Shown here: positions 1 through 9,000 of the stretch, piece after piece
Layout: each line of letters opens with the position of its first letter
How positions within the stretch are numbered: position 1 is the first letter of the stretch
Source of the DNA: JANOBD01 sp031411495
GTDB lineage: Bacteria; Planctomycetota; Phycisphaerae; Tepidisphaerales; Tepidisphaeraceae
Reading direction: 5' to 3'
Assembly (NCBI GenBank): GCA_031411495.1
Contig: JANOBD010000208.1
Span: 1 to 35,013 of the forward strand
DNA: 35,013 nucleotides
Position numbers and translations under genes: made by a program
The notes under the pieces: generated by a model
What the model was told of the DNA's origin: nothing
Databases searched by the model: none
Seen by the model: the letters and a program-made list of their open reading frames with translations, nothing else

Positions 1-1
1 G

Positions 2-124
2 CAACGGTACCTGACTCAGTTGCTGACGAACCTGCCCGACTCACCGATCAGCCAACTCGATCAATGGCTACCCGATCAGTGGAAAGCCGCCAACCCCGAA
101 CCCATGCCCAATGGCAAGGTGTAG
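2..124 (+). mobile_element. IS66-type transposase, C-terminal end (cut by window start)
   Basis: Reading from base 2, an open frame of 40 codons ends at TAG 122-124. The peptide contains YLTQLLTNLP, then SQLDQWLPDQWKAANP, which is the usual ending of IS66-family transposases (a helical YLTxxLxxLP stretch followed by LPDxW). The rest of the gene lies outside the window, so I cannot tell whether the element is intact. It sits directly before recombinase debris, which supports a mobile-DNA setting. The assignment rests on motif recognition of a short tail. Confidence 0.65.
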
Positions 125-134
125 TTCACCGATC

Positions 135-715
135 GCTCACCAGACACACGCGCACGCATTCGATCTAGTGGCAGCCAAGGCGGTTCGAAAACGGATGATC
201 GAGGGCGAATTGAGCCTCGCCTTGGTCAACAAGCGGATGGGGTATGTGCAACACATTCTCAAATGGGCCGCGGGCGAACGCATAATCCCGACCCAAATGC
301 TCGCAGAAGTACTGGCACTTCCAAAACTCAAGCCCGGTGAATCGAGCGCGCCGATCCATGATCGCGTACGACCGGTCGAAAACGATTGGTGTTCGCCATC
401 ATGCCGTTTCTACCGCCCGTCATTCGCACCATGCTCACCGTGCAATGGGAAACCGGCATGCGTTCGAACGAAGTCTGGCAAATGACAACGGCAATGCTTG
501 ATCGTGTCCGCGAAGCGTGGGTCTATCACCCCATCGAACGGAAGACCAAGTGGAAAAACTGGAACCCGCCCATCCTACTTACCAAGGTTTGTGTCGAACA
601 CATTCGAAGCTATCTCAATGAAGCGGATCCCAAGGCACCCTTTTTCTCCCCATCATCGCTAAAGCAGAGCGCGCCTACCAGCGATTCCTCATCGAGCCGT
701 CCGCGTTCAAGACGT
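135..715 (+). pseudogene. broken tyrosine recombinase/integrase remnant
   Basis: Three reading frames must be joined to follow one integrase. The frame from about 135 to 385 gives a core-binding-like helical region (AVRKRMIEGELSLALVNKRM, then HILKWAAG). A frameshift near 385 leads into a second frame carrying the catalytic-domain start TMLTVQWETGMRSNEVW, whose TGMR holds the box I arginine, followed by WVYHPIERKTKW. A second shift near 655 restores a frame reading AKAERAYQRFLIEPSAF. The box II H-x-x-R and the catalytic tyrosine are absent, because homology stops near 715 where an inverted recombinase fragment begins. The gene cannot make a functional recombinase. Confidence 0.7.
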
Positions 716-958
716 TGACGCGTTCGGCCAGTCCGGCGGCAAATCTGTCGTTCAGACGAGTGCGGCCGTCCATAATGGTCGGGAAGACGCGATCATTGGG
801 ATTCGCCTTCTGCGCGGCCTTTCGCGCCGCGAGTTCGGTCGCTAGGTCCAAAGGGAGCGGCAACAGATCATCGCGCCCGGACTTGCCGCCTCGGATGAGC
901 AGCGTGCCGGCGTCAAAGTCGACATCGATCCACAGCAAGCGGCGCAAATCACTGGGCT
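675..958 (-). pseudogene. second tyrosine recombinase fragment, inverted
   Basis: On the minus strand a fragment begins right after a TAG (958-960) with SDLRRLLWIDVDFDAG and continues through GGKSGRDDLLPLPLDLA and VFPTIMDGRTRLNDRF to VNVLNADGS. This is the middle of an integrase catalytic domain, from just after the box I arginine to just before the box II HALRH motif. Both ends are missing, so it is a dead fragment. It is oriented opposite to the integrase remnant on its left, and the two meet at about 690-715, which looks like an old rearrangement junction. Confidence 0.7.
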
Positions 959-992
959 AGGGGCTAGATCGCGTCGGCCGAGATCAAGCACC

Positions 993-3026
993 TCAGTTCT
1001 CCGGCGTGAGCGTGATTCGCCAGACGGCTTCGGTCGCGTCTGGAGGCAGCGGTGCGACTGCCGCCTGCACAAAGCCGTTGTGGGTAGGCACGCGCGGTCC
1101 GGTGAGGCTGAACTGCGCATCCGGGGCGGACGTCAGTTCGTACCGCAACGACCCGCCGGTGACCGCGACATCGAACCGGTTGCCTGCCAGTTGCACGTTC
1201 GTATCGGATGCGCCATCGGACACGAGCAGCGGGAACTGGACACGCTTCTCTGTGCCGGCGGGCGCGTCGACGCTCGAGGTTACCACGACGCCCTCGCTGG
1301 TGAGCGAATACAACTCTGTCACCGGCGCCGCGCCGCGACCTTTAAGGTCATAGCGGACAATAAAACTGGTCCGGTCCGGCGAAGCGCTCTTCACGTCGAG
1401 GTCGACGCGCTCTACGAACTGCTGTGGCGCGGGCAGAACTTTCCCCTTGCTGTCGAGCCCGGGCTTGAAGCGGAGAAAGTCGGGCAGCGCCGTCCATGTG
1501 TCGTCAAGCTTCCACGCGATGCTTGGCGTGAGCGCCGGGCCGGTCGCCGTTTCTTTCGGCGTGTACCAGCGGTGGGCGGCCGTGCTGTCGTTGAGGGGGG
1601 AGATCGACACACCCACACGATGAACGCGTTGAAGTCCGGTGGCGTTGTAGTGCGCATCCGACGCGGTGTCGATGAGAACATAGTATCCGCCCGCGACGGC
1701 GCTGATCTTGTAAAAAACATCCCGCACGTCGAACACATAGCCCCCGACCTCGGCGGGGACGGGACGCTCCGCGATCGAATCATCCGCCCGCTCGTAGGCG
1801 ATCGCGAGCATCGCCATCGGCAGCGTGCCGTAGTTGGTTTTGAACGAATAGCCTTCGTAGCCGAGGCGCGTCCTGGGTTCGGCGCGATTTTTGACGATAA
1901 ACAACTCGCCGCTGGGACGTTGCCAGCGTTGCACGGAGCCGACGGCCAGGTGGGCGGCGCGCTTGAACGCACCGGCGAGATCGTCCCGGCCACGGGCTTT
2001 CCAGCGGTTAGCGTTGATCTCGCAGATGACGGCGATCTCGCACTCGTTCCATTGATGATGTGCCGAGCGGCCGCCGCTGGCCCATTCGCCGTTGGGCGAC
2101 TGCAACAGCAGCGTGCTGAGCCCGCCGGTCGTGAGGAAGTCGTCAAGCTTCGCCAGACTCGGACCCTTGTACGCGCCATCGGCGATCATCTCCTCCCACC
2201 AGAGCCGCGCGAAGGCGTCGTATGCCATCGGCACGATCGGACCATCCCAGTAGAGGCCGAACTTCGTCAGCGCGTGGTCCTGCTGCTTAGTGAGGCACTT
2301 CTCGATATAGCGCTCGTGGGCCGCCTTCAGCTCGTCGGCGACCAGCCCGTCCTTGGCGCGCATCGTCTCGCCGCAGATGTTGACGTTGTTCCAGTTGCCG
2401 CCGCCCTGCGTGTCGACATAGGTCTTCTCGGGCACCATCTGTTTCATCGTGGCCGCCCAGCCGGCGTAGGTCTCGGCGGGCACGTGCGGCTTGAGGTGAC
2501 GCAGCGCATGGACGATGGAGGGGATGTAGAAGTCGGCGTGCTTGTCAGCGGTCGTTTTGGTGGCCAGAGCGTTGATCGAAACGGTGAGCGCCCGCGTCGC
2601 GGCTTCGATCAGATCACTCCGGCCGGCTTTGTCCACAAGGATCGCCGCTGCGTGAGCGAAGCACGGCGTCGAGTACTGCTTCTCGGCGTTTTCGAACTCG
2701 TCGATGATCGCGCCCTGCTCATTCTGGAACTTCTTGAAGTAGTCGACGCTGCCGGCGATGAGCTTGAGATAGTCTTCACGCTCTGCGCCTGTGGACACAA
2801 AGCCTTGCGGGACGGCGGCGGGCGTTTCGGGAAAGAGCCTGGCAAGCGCCGCCGCCGCGGGATGACGGCCGATGACGTCTGCAGGCGCCGTCGATTGGGT
2901 GGTCGCAGTCGTCGTTGCCGCGTCGTCCGCGCGTGCGGTGCCAACGGACCCAAGGGGAGCCAGCATGGCCGCGAAGACGCTTGTCGTCGCGAACCGTCGA
3001 GAGAACGCCGTTGAGCAATAGTCCAT
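993..3026 (-). CDS. secreted alpha/alpha-toroid-like protein, function unknown
   Basis: A 677-residue exported protein. I chose the ATG at 3026 rather than 3038 because GGGAG lies five bases before it. The N terminus (MDYCSTAFSRRFATTSVFAA to GTARADD) is a signal peptide with a weak twin-arginine look. Residues of about 60-400 are helical with Trp-rich motifs (GGGNWNNVNICGETMRAKDG; ASGGRSAHHQWNECE) that suggest an alpha/alpha toroid. The C-terminal third is beta-rich. Toroid plus beta-sandwich is common in polysaccharide lyases and related glycosidases, but I cannot place this protein in a named family. It is the last minus-strand gene of the carbohydrate region and probably has its own promoter. 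Confidence 0.6.
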   Translation of the reverse strand: MDYCSTAFSRRFATTSVFAAMLAPLGSVGTARADDAATTTATTQSTAPADVIGRHPAAAALARLFPETPAAVPQGFVSTGAEREDYLKLIAGSVDYFKKFQNEQGAIIDEFENAEKQYSTPCFAHAAAILVDKAGRSDLIEAATRALTVSINALATKTTADKHADFYIPSIVHALRHLKPHVPAETYAGWAATMKQMVPEKTYVDTQGGGNWNNVNICGETMRAKDGLVADELKAAHERYIEKCLTKQQDHALTKFGLYWDGPIVPMAYDAFARLWWEEMIADGAYKGPSLAKLDDFLTTGGLSTLLLQSPNGEWASGGRSAHHQWNECEIAVICEINANRWKARGRDDLAGAFKRAAHLAVGSVQRWQRPSGELFIVKNRAEPRTRLGYEGYSFKTNYGTLPMAMLAIAYERADDSIAERPVPAEVGGYVFDVRDVFYKISAVAGGYYVLIDTASDAHYNATGLQRVHRVGVSISPLNDSTAAHRWYTPKETATGPALTPSIAWKLDDTWTALPDFLRFKPGLDSKGKVLPAPQQFVERVDLDVKSASPDRTSFIVRYDLKGRGAAPVTELYSLTSEGVVVTSSVDAPAGTEKRVQFPLLVSDGASDTNVQLAGNRFDVAVTGGSLRYELTSAPDAQFSLTGPRVPTHNGFVQAAVAPLPPDATEAVWRITLTPEN

Positions 3027-3047
3027 GTGAGCTCCCATTGGGGATCG

Positions 3048-3076
3048 ATCGTAGTCGTGTGAAGGACAAAGCGCAA
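3048..3076 (-). promoter_or_regulatory. possible promoter of the toroid-like protein gene
   Basis: On the minus strand, TTGCGC (3071-3076) and TACGAT (3048-3053) are 17 bases apart and would start transcription about 15 bases before the ATG at 3026, leaving just enough leader for the GGGAG site. The match is moderate and rests on spacing alone. Confidence 0.3.
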
Positions 3077-3108
3077 ATCGCTCTCAGTCGTGAAGACCGA
3101 GAGCGATT
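3076..3108 (-). terminator. hairpin, probable terminator of the PEP-CTERM gene at 3145-4092
   Basis: A perfect 10-bp inverted repeat (AATCGCTCTC at 3076-3085 with GAGAGCGATT at 3099-3108) with a 13-base loop lies 37 bases beyond the stop of the upstream minus-strand gene. In minus orientation it is followed by a modest T-rich stretch (TTTGCGCTTTG). It separates the PEP-CTERM gene from the toroid-like gene. Confidence 0.6.
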
Positions 3109-3144
3109 GGCTAGACAGCGCAAGCGCTGCGAGGACAGTCTGGT

Positions 3145-4092
3145 TTACACAGCGCGACGACGGCGGATCAGAAACCCGCCGAGGGTGAGCGTAGCGATCG
3201 CCGCGGGTTCCGGGACGACGGCGGTCGACGCAGCGGTAATGGCGTACTTCTGGCCGAGGTAATTGGTGATGGCGGTGCGGTCGGCATCGCTGAGCGGGTT
3301 GGCGCCGCTATCGATAATGATGATTTCCGAGATGTCGCCGAAGAAGTAGAAACCGGTGCTGCCGCCTTCCGTGCCGATCTGGGTGGTCGTGGCAGTGCTG
3401 GGAGTGAAGGCACTCCACGTCGTCGAAGTTCCGGCCTGGTCGATGTCGGTGTAGGTGCGCAGTTGGGAGGCTAGGCCAGTGCGATTCAGGGCGATGAGAT
3501 TGTAGTTGTCTTCGCCCATCGGCGTGCTTTGGATCGTTCCCTGGCTGCTGGTGGCGCCGAAGTGCTCGTACCCGGCAGTCGTGGCGTTCTGTCCGACGTA
3601 GTTGACGGCGAAGCCGTTGTTGACGGTCGGAGCCGAGCGGGTATTGACCAACGGGCCGCGAGCCGTCGCCGTCGTATTCGTGCGGGTGCCGGTATCGTTG
3701 GCGACAACATAGATCGAAAGATTGGAGGTCGCCGTGTTACCGACGAGACCGGTGAAGGCGAGGTACTCGTTGGTGGCGCTGTTGACCTGTGTCGTGCCGG
3801 GGGCAAGGTAGTTGAAGCGCACGCTTCCGTGGCCGTTCACTTGGTTGGCGTAGTAGGCGGGGTTCCGATTGGCGGCCGAGGTCGCGGTTTTGCCGTTGCC
3901 GCTCGAGTCGGCCCAGCTGCCGACACTGGCGCCGTCGACGATGGAGGGATTGCTGGCTGCGATCGAGTCCACATCGAACCACGCCGTCGGCGTGATGGTT
4001 GTAGTGGGAATGAACGCCGCCGAAGTGATCGCTGCACTCGCCGAACAAACCGCACCCGTTAGTAAAATGGCACACTGACTTTGCTTCAACAT
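3145..4092 (-). CDS. PEP-CTERM-type exported protein with LamG-like fold (paralogue 1)
   Basis: A 315-residue exported protein. The second of two adjacent ATGs (4092) is preferred because GGAGG then sits five bases upstream. A signal peptide (MLKQSQCAILLTGAVCSASA) leads into a beta-rich body with WADSSGNGK, GSVRFNYL and FFGDISEIIIID, typical of concanavalin A/LamG-like domains. The last 24 residues are a PEP-CTERM tail: VVPEP, a hydrophobic stretch and RRRRAV, the sorting signal recognised by exosortase systems. It shares its overall design with the gene at 4450-5697, including IGTEGG...FFGDI and TNYLGxKYxI. The likely role is a cell-surface or matrix protein, perhaps carbohydrate-binding. 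Its promoter contains a TACATGT box. Confidence 0.75.
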   Translation of the reverse strand: MLKQSQCAILLTGAVCSASAAITSAAFIPTTTITPTAWFDVDSIAASNPSIVDGASVGSWADSSGNGKTATSAANRNPAYYANQVNGHGSVRFNYLAPGTTQVNSATNEYLAFTGLVGNTATSNLSIYVVANDTGTRTNTTATARGPLVNTRSAPTVNNGFAVNYVGQNATTAGYEHFGATSSQGTIQSTPMGEDNYNLIALNRTGLASQLRTYTDIDQAGTSTTWSAFTPSTATTTQIGTEGGSTGFYFFGDISEIIIIDSGANPLSDADRTAITNYLGQKYAITAASTAVVPEPAAIATLTLGGFLIRRRRAV

Positions 4093-4194
4093 CATTTCCT
4101 CCGAAGTGATTTCCGCTGGTAACCGATACCGCTCGCCACGCTCTGCTGCACCGCGCTCGATGTTTCGACGCAATCATCATGCAGCGTACGGGCC

Positions 4195-4223
4195 ACTATC
4201 TTACATGTTTAGTGAGACGTCAA
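4195..4223 (-). promoter_or_regulatory. sigma70-like promoter with TACATGT-type operator in the spacer
   Basis: On the minus strand TTGACG (4218-4223) and GATAGT (4195-4200) are exactly 17 bases apart. ACATGT occupies spacer positions 10-15 (4203-4208). The layout matches the promoter at 5858-5886 base for base in these elements. A repressor bound between -35 and -10 would block RNA polymerase. The predicted leader is about 95 bases. Confidence 0.6.
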
Positions 4224-4336
4224 TTCTATTCTTGTTTTTGGCCAAAAAAGGAGCACGCCTCTCAACAATCATCCCAATAATTTCGTCATTTTCCGGCATT
4301 TGGCAATGCGATCACTGTCAAACAACTTGGATAGTA

Positions 4337-4348
4337 CTTGTATACTAA
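4337..4348. promoter_or_regulatory. GTATAC palindrome, possible second operator type
   Basis: CTTGTATACTAA contains the palindrome GTATAC in the AT-rich gap between the two PEP-CTERM genes. A similar AATGTATACTCT lies between the first regulator and the GH43 gene (10520-10531). It could be an operator or simply a -10-like sequence. Confidence 0.25.
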
Positions 4349-4389
4349 TCTCTCCGAAGGCGAGGACGCTCTGGTCGACCAAACGAAGC

Positions 4390-4414
4390 CGCCCCCGCAT
4401 GAAGGCCGGGGGCG
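4390..4414 (-). terminator. GC-rich hairpin, likely terminator of the dockerin PEP-CTERM gene
   Basis: CGCCCCCG (4390-4397) pairs perfectly with CGGGGGCG (4407-4414) around a 9-base loop, starting 36 bases beyond the stop of the gene at 4450. The T tract that follows in minus orientation is short (TTCGTTTGG), so it is a weak intrinsic terminator. Confidence 0.5.
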
Positions 4415-4449
4415 ACATCGCTTGTGGTGATCTCTGGATGGGCGGCGAA

Positions 4450-5697
4450 TCAGACGCGACGACGCCGAAGCAGGCTGGCGCTCAGCGCGAGCAATGCCAG
4501 AGCGGTCGGTTCGGGAGCCATCGACTGCGCCAAGGCAAAGTCCGATGCAAAGGTTTCGGAGGTTCCAGTCGGCAGCACAAGGGTACCAACGCCCGAACCG
4601 TAATTCTGCGCCAACAGGAGCAAGTCATCGAAGTTAATCACGCCATCGCCGTTAAAATCTCCCGCGTTCCGATTCCCGCTCATGCCATAGTTCTGGGCAA
4701 GCGTGAGCAGGTCATCGAAGTTGACCTGGTAATCGGTGTTGGTGTCGCCGGGAAGGTCGGCAAGGTCGGCTGACGTGATGCCGTACTTCTCACCGAGATA
4801 GTTGGTGACGATCTGCGTGTCGCGCGTGCCGAGAGTTGTACCGTTGTACAGTACGATTTCTGCGATGTCGCCGAAGAAGTAATCGAAGCCGCCTTCGGTG
4901 CCGAGCTGGGTACGCGTAAGCGTGCTCGGGGTAAAGCCGACGTTTCCGCTGAGGTCAGTGCCGCCCCAGGTCGCGGTCGTGCTGCCGGAGCCGGTGTTGG
5001 TGTAATGAGAAAGTACGCTCGTGAGTCCGTCACGGCTCAGTTCCGTGAGGTTAAACCCGTTGTCTTCGTACGTCTGTGTCTGGAGCGTTACCGGCGGGTT
5101 CGTCTCAGCCAGGCTGTGTCCGACGTGCGCGTAGACGCCGGTCGCCGGAGTCGTGCCGTACCCCAGGAAAAACCCGTTTGCGCTGTTGCCGTTAGTGCGG
5201 GTGTTGAGAACGATGCTCCGCGTCGCCGTCTGCGTGGAGCGCTGGCCGCTGTCCTTGGAAACGACAAAGGCCGTCAGCTTCGAACTCGGCGTGTTCGCGA
5301 GCGGGCCGGGCAGGATGTTCATGAACTCGTCGGGGGTGTAGGCGGAGCCGTCGGCGGCCGGGACGTCCGCGTTGAGGTTGAAGCGGACAACGGGCAGTGA
5401 GCCGGTCGCACCCGCACCGCTGGCGCGATAGGTCGGACGACGGTTGGTGCCCGGGCCCTGATTCGCTTCGAAGTTGTTGCCGCTGGAGTCTGACCAGACC
5501 TGGATATAGGTGTTGGGGGTCGGCTGGGGCTTCGGCGTGCCGTCGGCGTTTAGACCATTAATGGCATCGGCACGAAACCAGTTCGACGGCTGCACGGTGC
5601 TGGCTGCAATGCCCACCGCGGATGCCGATTGAACCATTGCCGTCGAAAATACAGCCGCCGCGATTAATCCCGTCGCCCGAAGTTTCACGTTCCGCAT
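4450..5697 (-). CDS. PEP-CTERM-type exported protein with LamG-like domain and dockerin-like repeats (paralogue 2)
   Basis: A 415-residue exported protein. The start at 5697 is chosen for the GAGGAAAG just upstream and for the signal peptide that follows (MRNVKLRATGLIAAAVFSTA, ending SASA). The body has the same design as its neighbour at 3145-4092 (PSNWFRADAI, VWSDSSGNNF, FFGDIAEIVLY, TNYLGEKYGI). It then adds two calcium-loop repeats of dockerin/EF-hand type at about residues 315-367: DTNTDYQVNFDD and DFNGDGVINFDD, each followed by LLxLAQNYG. The C terminus is a PEP-CTERM tail (APEP, hydrophobic, RRRRV). It is probably surface-sorted and calcium-stabilised. The role is unknown; carbohydrate binding or scaffold assembly are possibilities. 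Its promoter carries a TACATGT box. Confidence 0.75.
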   Translation of the reverse strand: MRNVKLRATGLIAAAVFSTAMVQSASAVGIAASTVQPSNWFRADAINGLNADGTPKPQPTPNTYIQVWSDSSGNNFEANQGPGTNRRPTYRASGAGATGSLPVVRFNLNADVPAADGSAYTPDEFMNILPGPLANTPSSKLTAFVVSKDSGQRSTQTATRSIVLNTRTNGNSANGFFLGYGTTPATGVYAHVGHSLAETNPPVTLQTQTYEDNGFNLTELSRDGLTSVLSHYTNTGSGSTTATWGGTDLSGNVGFTPSTLTRTQLGTEGGFDYFFGDIAEIVLYNGTTLGTRDTQIVTNYLGEKYGITSADLADLPGDTNTDYQVNFDDLLTLAQNYGMSGNRNAGDFNGDGVINFDDLLLLAQNYGSGVGTLVLPTGTSETFASDFALAQSMAPEPTALALLALSASLLRRRRV

Positions 5698-5857
5698 AAT
5701 CTTTCCTCGATGAACCGCTTGGAAACAAAAGCCCCGACGCGAAAGGGCGACATCATGCGATCGGCATCGATTGCGACACCGAACGCCCACTCCACCTCGC
5801 CGGAGTTGCGTCCCTCCACAGCCCGATCCGGCAAGAACTGCTCAAGTGGGTCAAACA

Positions 5858-5886
5858 ACTATCATACATGTCGCTCACTTGGTCAA
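5858..5886 (-). promoter_or_regulatory. sigma70-like promoter with TACATGT-type operator in the spacer
   Basis: On the minus strand TTGACC (5881-5886) and GATAGT (5858-5863) are 17 bases apart with ACATGT at spacer positions 10-15 (5866-5871). This is the same arrangement as at 4195-4223. The gene served is the dockerin PEP-CTERM protein starting at 5697, with a predicted leader of about 150 bases. Confidence 0.6.
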
Positions 5887-5970
5887 TCCGATTTCTGCCG
5901 CCAAATCGTGGCGACCCAAATTTGCCAAAAGCGGCTTACAGGTAGGCGTAAGAACGGGGAGGCCTCGTGT

Positions 5971-5982
5971 TTTACATGTAAA
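5971..5982. promoter_or_regulatory. perfect palindrome TTTACATGTAAA, likely operator
   Basis: This is the most symmetrical copy of the TACATGT box. On the minus strand a TTGATC lies ten bases upstream of its ACATGT, so it may overlap another promoter. It is about 85 bases from the copy at 5866-5871, a distance that could allow two bound repressors to interact by looping. Confidence 0.5.
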
Positions 5983-6016
5983 TCAAAATGATCAACTTGT
6001 CAGGAACGCGACAGCC

Positions 6017-9000
6017 CTAACGGACCACAACGGTCATTTTTCCTACATCGCCAAAGCTTACGACAGTGTAGTCCTCGCGCCAGCCGACGTCGGGTCGGCC
6101 TTCATCGCCCCACTTTCGCACCCACTCTGCCACGTTCGCTCCCTCGGGATAGCTGGGCTCGAACGTGTGCGGATGCTCTGAAGGCTCCTCGCCGTTGGCG
6201 CGATGATGTGCGCCCATCAGGTTCCGAAGCGTGCCATAGAGCGTGATTGTCACAGCGTCCCCGCCGCGACGGACCGCTTCCGTCAAATCCACCTCGAACG
6301 GTGCGACGGCGAAGTGCCCGACGATCTCGCCGGCGACTGCCACGGACGCAACCGGGCAATCGAGCCGCTCGATGGCAAGCCACAGCCGCCCTCCTGTGGT
6401 CAGCACATCCCCAGGCAAGCGCGCGTGAAACTCGATTCGGCCGGCGTAGTGAGGCAGACCTTGCGAAGTCGTGTTTCCAATAGTCAGCGTTTGCCGAGGA
6501 TCCGTGACGATGAGCGAGCCGGCGCGGTATTCCTCGACCAATGGAGTGGGAAGGCCGACTCGCAACCACCCTTCGCCGACCGGCAGTTCACCGGTGGATT
6601 CGCCGACGACATCGAAGTCGCCTACGAGATACATCGACTCAATTTCCGTTCCGTAACGCCCGAATGGGTCGTGCACGTTGCGCAGGTCGCCGTGTCGGAA
6701 GTTGCAGGTGAGCTCGATCACGTTCTCGCCTTCGCGAATCAACTCCGTGACGTCGATCGGCAGCCACCGGATGTCGCGATAGTGCGGCAGACCCTCGTAC
6801 GCGACCGCCGATTTATTCACGCGGATCGAATAGCGCTCCGGATGCTCGACGACGAGTTGCGCCTTCCGCCCTGCCGAGAGACCCGCGACACGGAACGTCG
6901 AGCGCAGTCCTAGCGGCCCGTCGTACTTCAGTTGGTTGAGCCGTTGCTGAATCGCGAGGATCGGCGCCGGATGAGTCGACCAAGCGGCGGTTTCGCCTTC
7001 GCGCCACTGTGCCGTGTCGATCGTGAGAGCGTTGTCGTCCAGACGTCTGCCGGTCCATGACGCGGTCGGGATGGCGAGTCGCTGACGAACGGCTGCCCTG
7101 GCCGGCGCGGGCATTCGCGATGTGTCGGTCTGGCCGCGCCGGAGCCGCAGCAGATGGGATTCGGCTTCCGCAAACGGCAGTGTGACGGCCAGTTCGTTTG
7201 CCTCGCGGGTCGAGGTCAGCAGGTTCGCGTCGCCGGTGATCGGGTCCAGCCGTTCGACAAATGCGAATCCGCCTGCCAGCGATACGCGAGTTTCAAATGA
7301 CCGGGTGCGATGCAGGTTGGTGAGGAACACGAGCCGCTCGCCGTCTTCGATGTCGCGGACGTGAACATACAGCTTTGCCGCATCTTCAACCGGGACATCG
7401 ATCGCGCGTACGGCCGGCGATACGACCCCGGCGAGCGCGGTGGGGAGTTCGGCGGCCGTCACCGTTGGCAAGGCCGCGGTCCATTGATCCAGCCTTGTCG
7501 AGGGCTCGCCATCGAGCAAGGTGGGCGCCACGCCGCAGCGAATGACGTTTCCGCCGGCCGCCTGGAACTGCTCAAGCAGCGTGAGTGTGGTCGCCGCGAT
7601 CGTCGTCATCGAAGGCACGATCACCGCGGGATAGTTCATCTGGCCGATCCGCAGCGCCGGCCTCTCCTCGGTTGTAGTAACACTTCCGTCGTCGGCGAGC
7701 AGCGTCTCGTCCCCATAGTCGAACGTCCGCTGCGCGCCGAAGAGTGTCACCATGATCGCTTCGAGCTGCGCGCTCAGCGCGTCGATCGTTGGCTTCACCT
7801 CTGGCGTGACGGGTTCGAACTCCCACTTCAGTTTTTCCCCGCGATCGGTCGAGTGCCGATCAGACCGCGTGCGCCAGTGCACGAAAGCCGACTCCTGCGG
7901 GTGCACGATCAGCGCCTCGGCCACGTACCGCCCGCGCGAGAGCGCAACGCAGACGCGGCTCAATGGCTCGTCGATCACGCGGTTCAAAGGCCACCAGGGC
8001 TGCTGGTAGAAAAGATTCTGCGGATAGTCGCGCTTGCGGCAACCGCTCATCGTGTAGAGCAGCAGGTGCGGATTTAGAAGGTTGACGCCCAGGCACATCT
8101 GCTGCGACGCGATCCACCACCGATCCGCAAAGGTGAGAGATCCGCCGGCGACGCCGTAGAGTTCGCTGAGCATCCGCGGCTTCGCGTATTGATTGACCAC
8201 GCTCTGGCACTGTTTTGCGGTGACGGTTTCGCTTACCTGTCGGAAGAGGTGATCGATGCCCGGCACATCCTGATGCCGGTAGTTCGCCATCACCTTCACG
8301 CCCCACAACTGCTGCTCGTAGCAGGTGTGCTCCGCCATGTAGTGCCCGGTGAAGGCGATTCCGTGCTCGCGACACCAGTCGCCCAGCTGCTTGCTGAAGC
8401 TGTTTTCGAACAGATCGTTGATCGTGCGGAAGTAATGAAGGCGAAAACGGCCCGCGCACGGACCCTCGGCGAAGAGCAGGTGGAGTTGCGGGACCGGATC
8501 GTAGCCGTGCATCTCCGTGAAACGTTCTGCAAGCTGTGTGGTGTGCGGCAGCAGCCCGCGAGGCAGTCGGCTGCGATGCATCGCATTCGGCTCGTCGGTG
8601 AACTCGGCGAGTACATCGGTCCCGTAAAGGTGCCCGTAGCGGGCGTGATAGCTCGCATACGCCTCCTCGAGAAATTTCGCCATCGCGTCGCGGCTGAGCA
8701 AGTCGCCGTAGCAGGTGCCATGAAACCAGTCATTGCCCAGTGGCGCTGTCCACGCGTAGACCTGTAAGCCGTCGACGGGCGCGCCGATCGGCACACAATC
8801 ATCGGGCACGGGCGCTTCCACGGCGCGCGCCAGCAGGCCCTTCATGCGGAACGCCTCGCTGGCGAGCGGGACCGCGCCGGCGCTGTAGCCGCTGGGCCAG
8901 CGATCTTCGTCGTAGAACCAGATCTTCAGTCCGCGCTGTCGGCACTGGTCGACCGCCGCATCCACCGCCGCCCACCAGGCCCGGCCCATGTACGGCGTCG

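Larger units (their letters stand above)
4093..4449. other. intergenic region with promoter, TACATGT box and terminator
   Basis: This 357-base gap is clearly more AT-rich than the genes beside it. It holds the promoter and box of the gene ending at 3145 (4195-4223), a GTATAC palindrome (4337-4348) and a hairpin (4390-4414). I see no convincing gene in it. Confidence 0.6.
5698..6016. other. AT-rich intergenic region with two TACATGT boxes
   Basis: This 319-base gap between the GH106 stop and the dockerin PEP-CTERM start holds the promoter at 5858-5886 and a 12-bp palindrome at 5971-5982. No gene is supported, and I see no clear terminator for the GH106 gene. Confidence 0.6.

Noticed and set aside
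1080..3014. Long plus-strand open frame opposite the toroid-like gene
   Set aside because: It is antisense to a protein with a signal peptide, ribosome-binding site and folded-domain motifs. Its own product is Arg/Gly/Val-rich with no motifs, as expected from GC-rich codon use.
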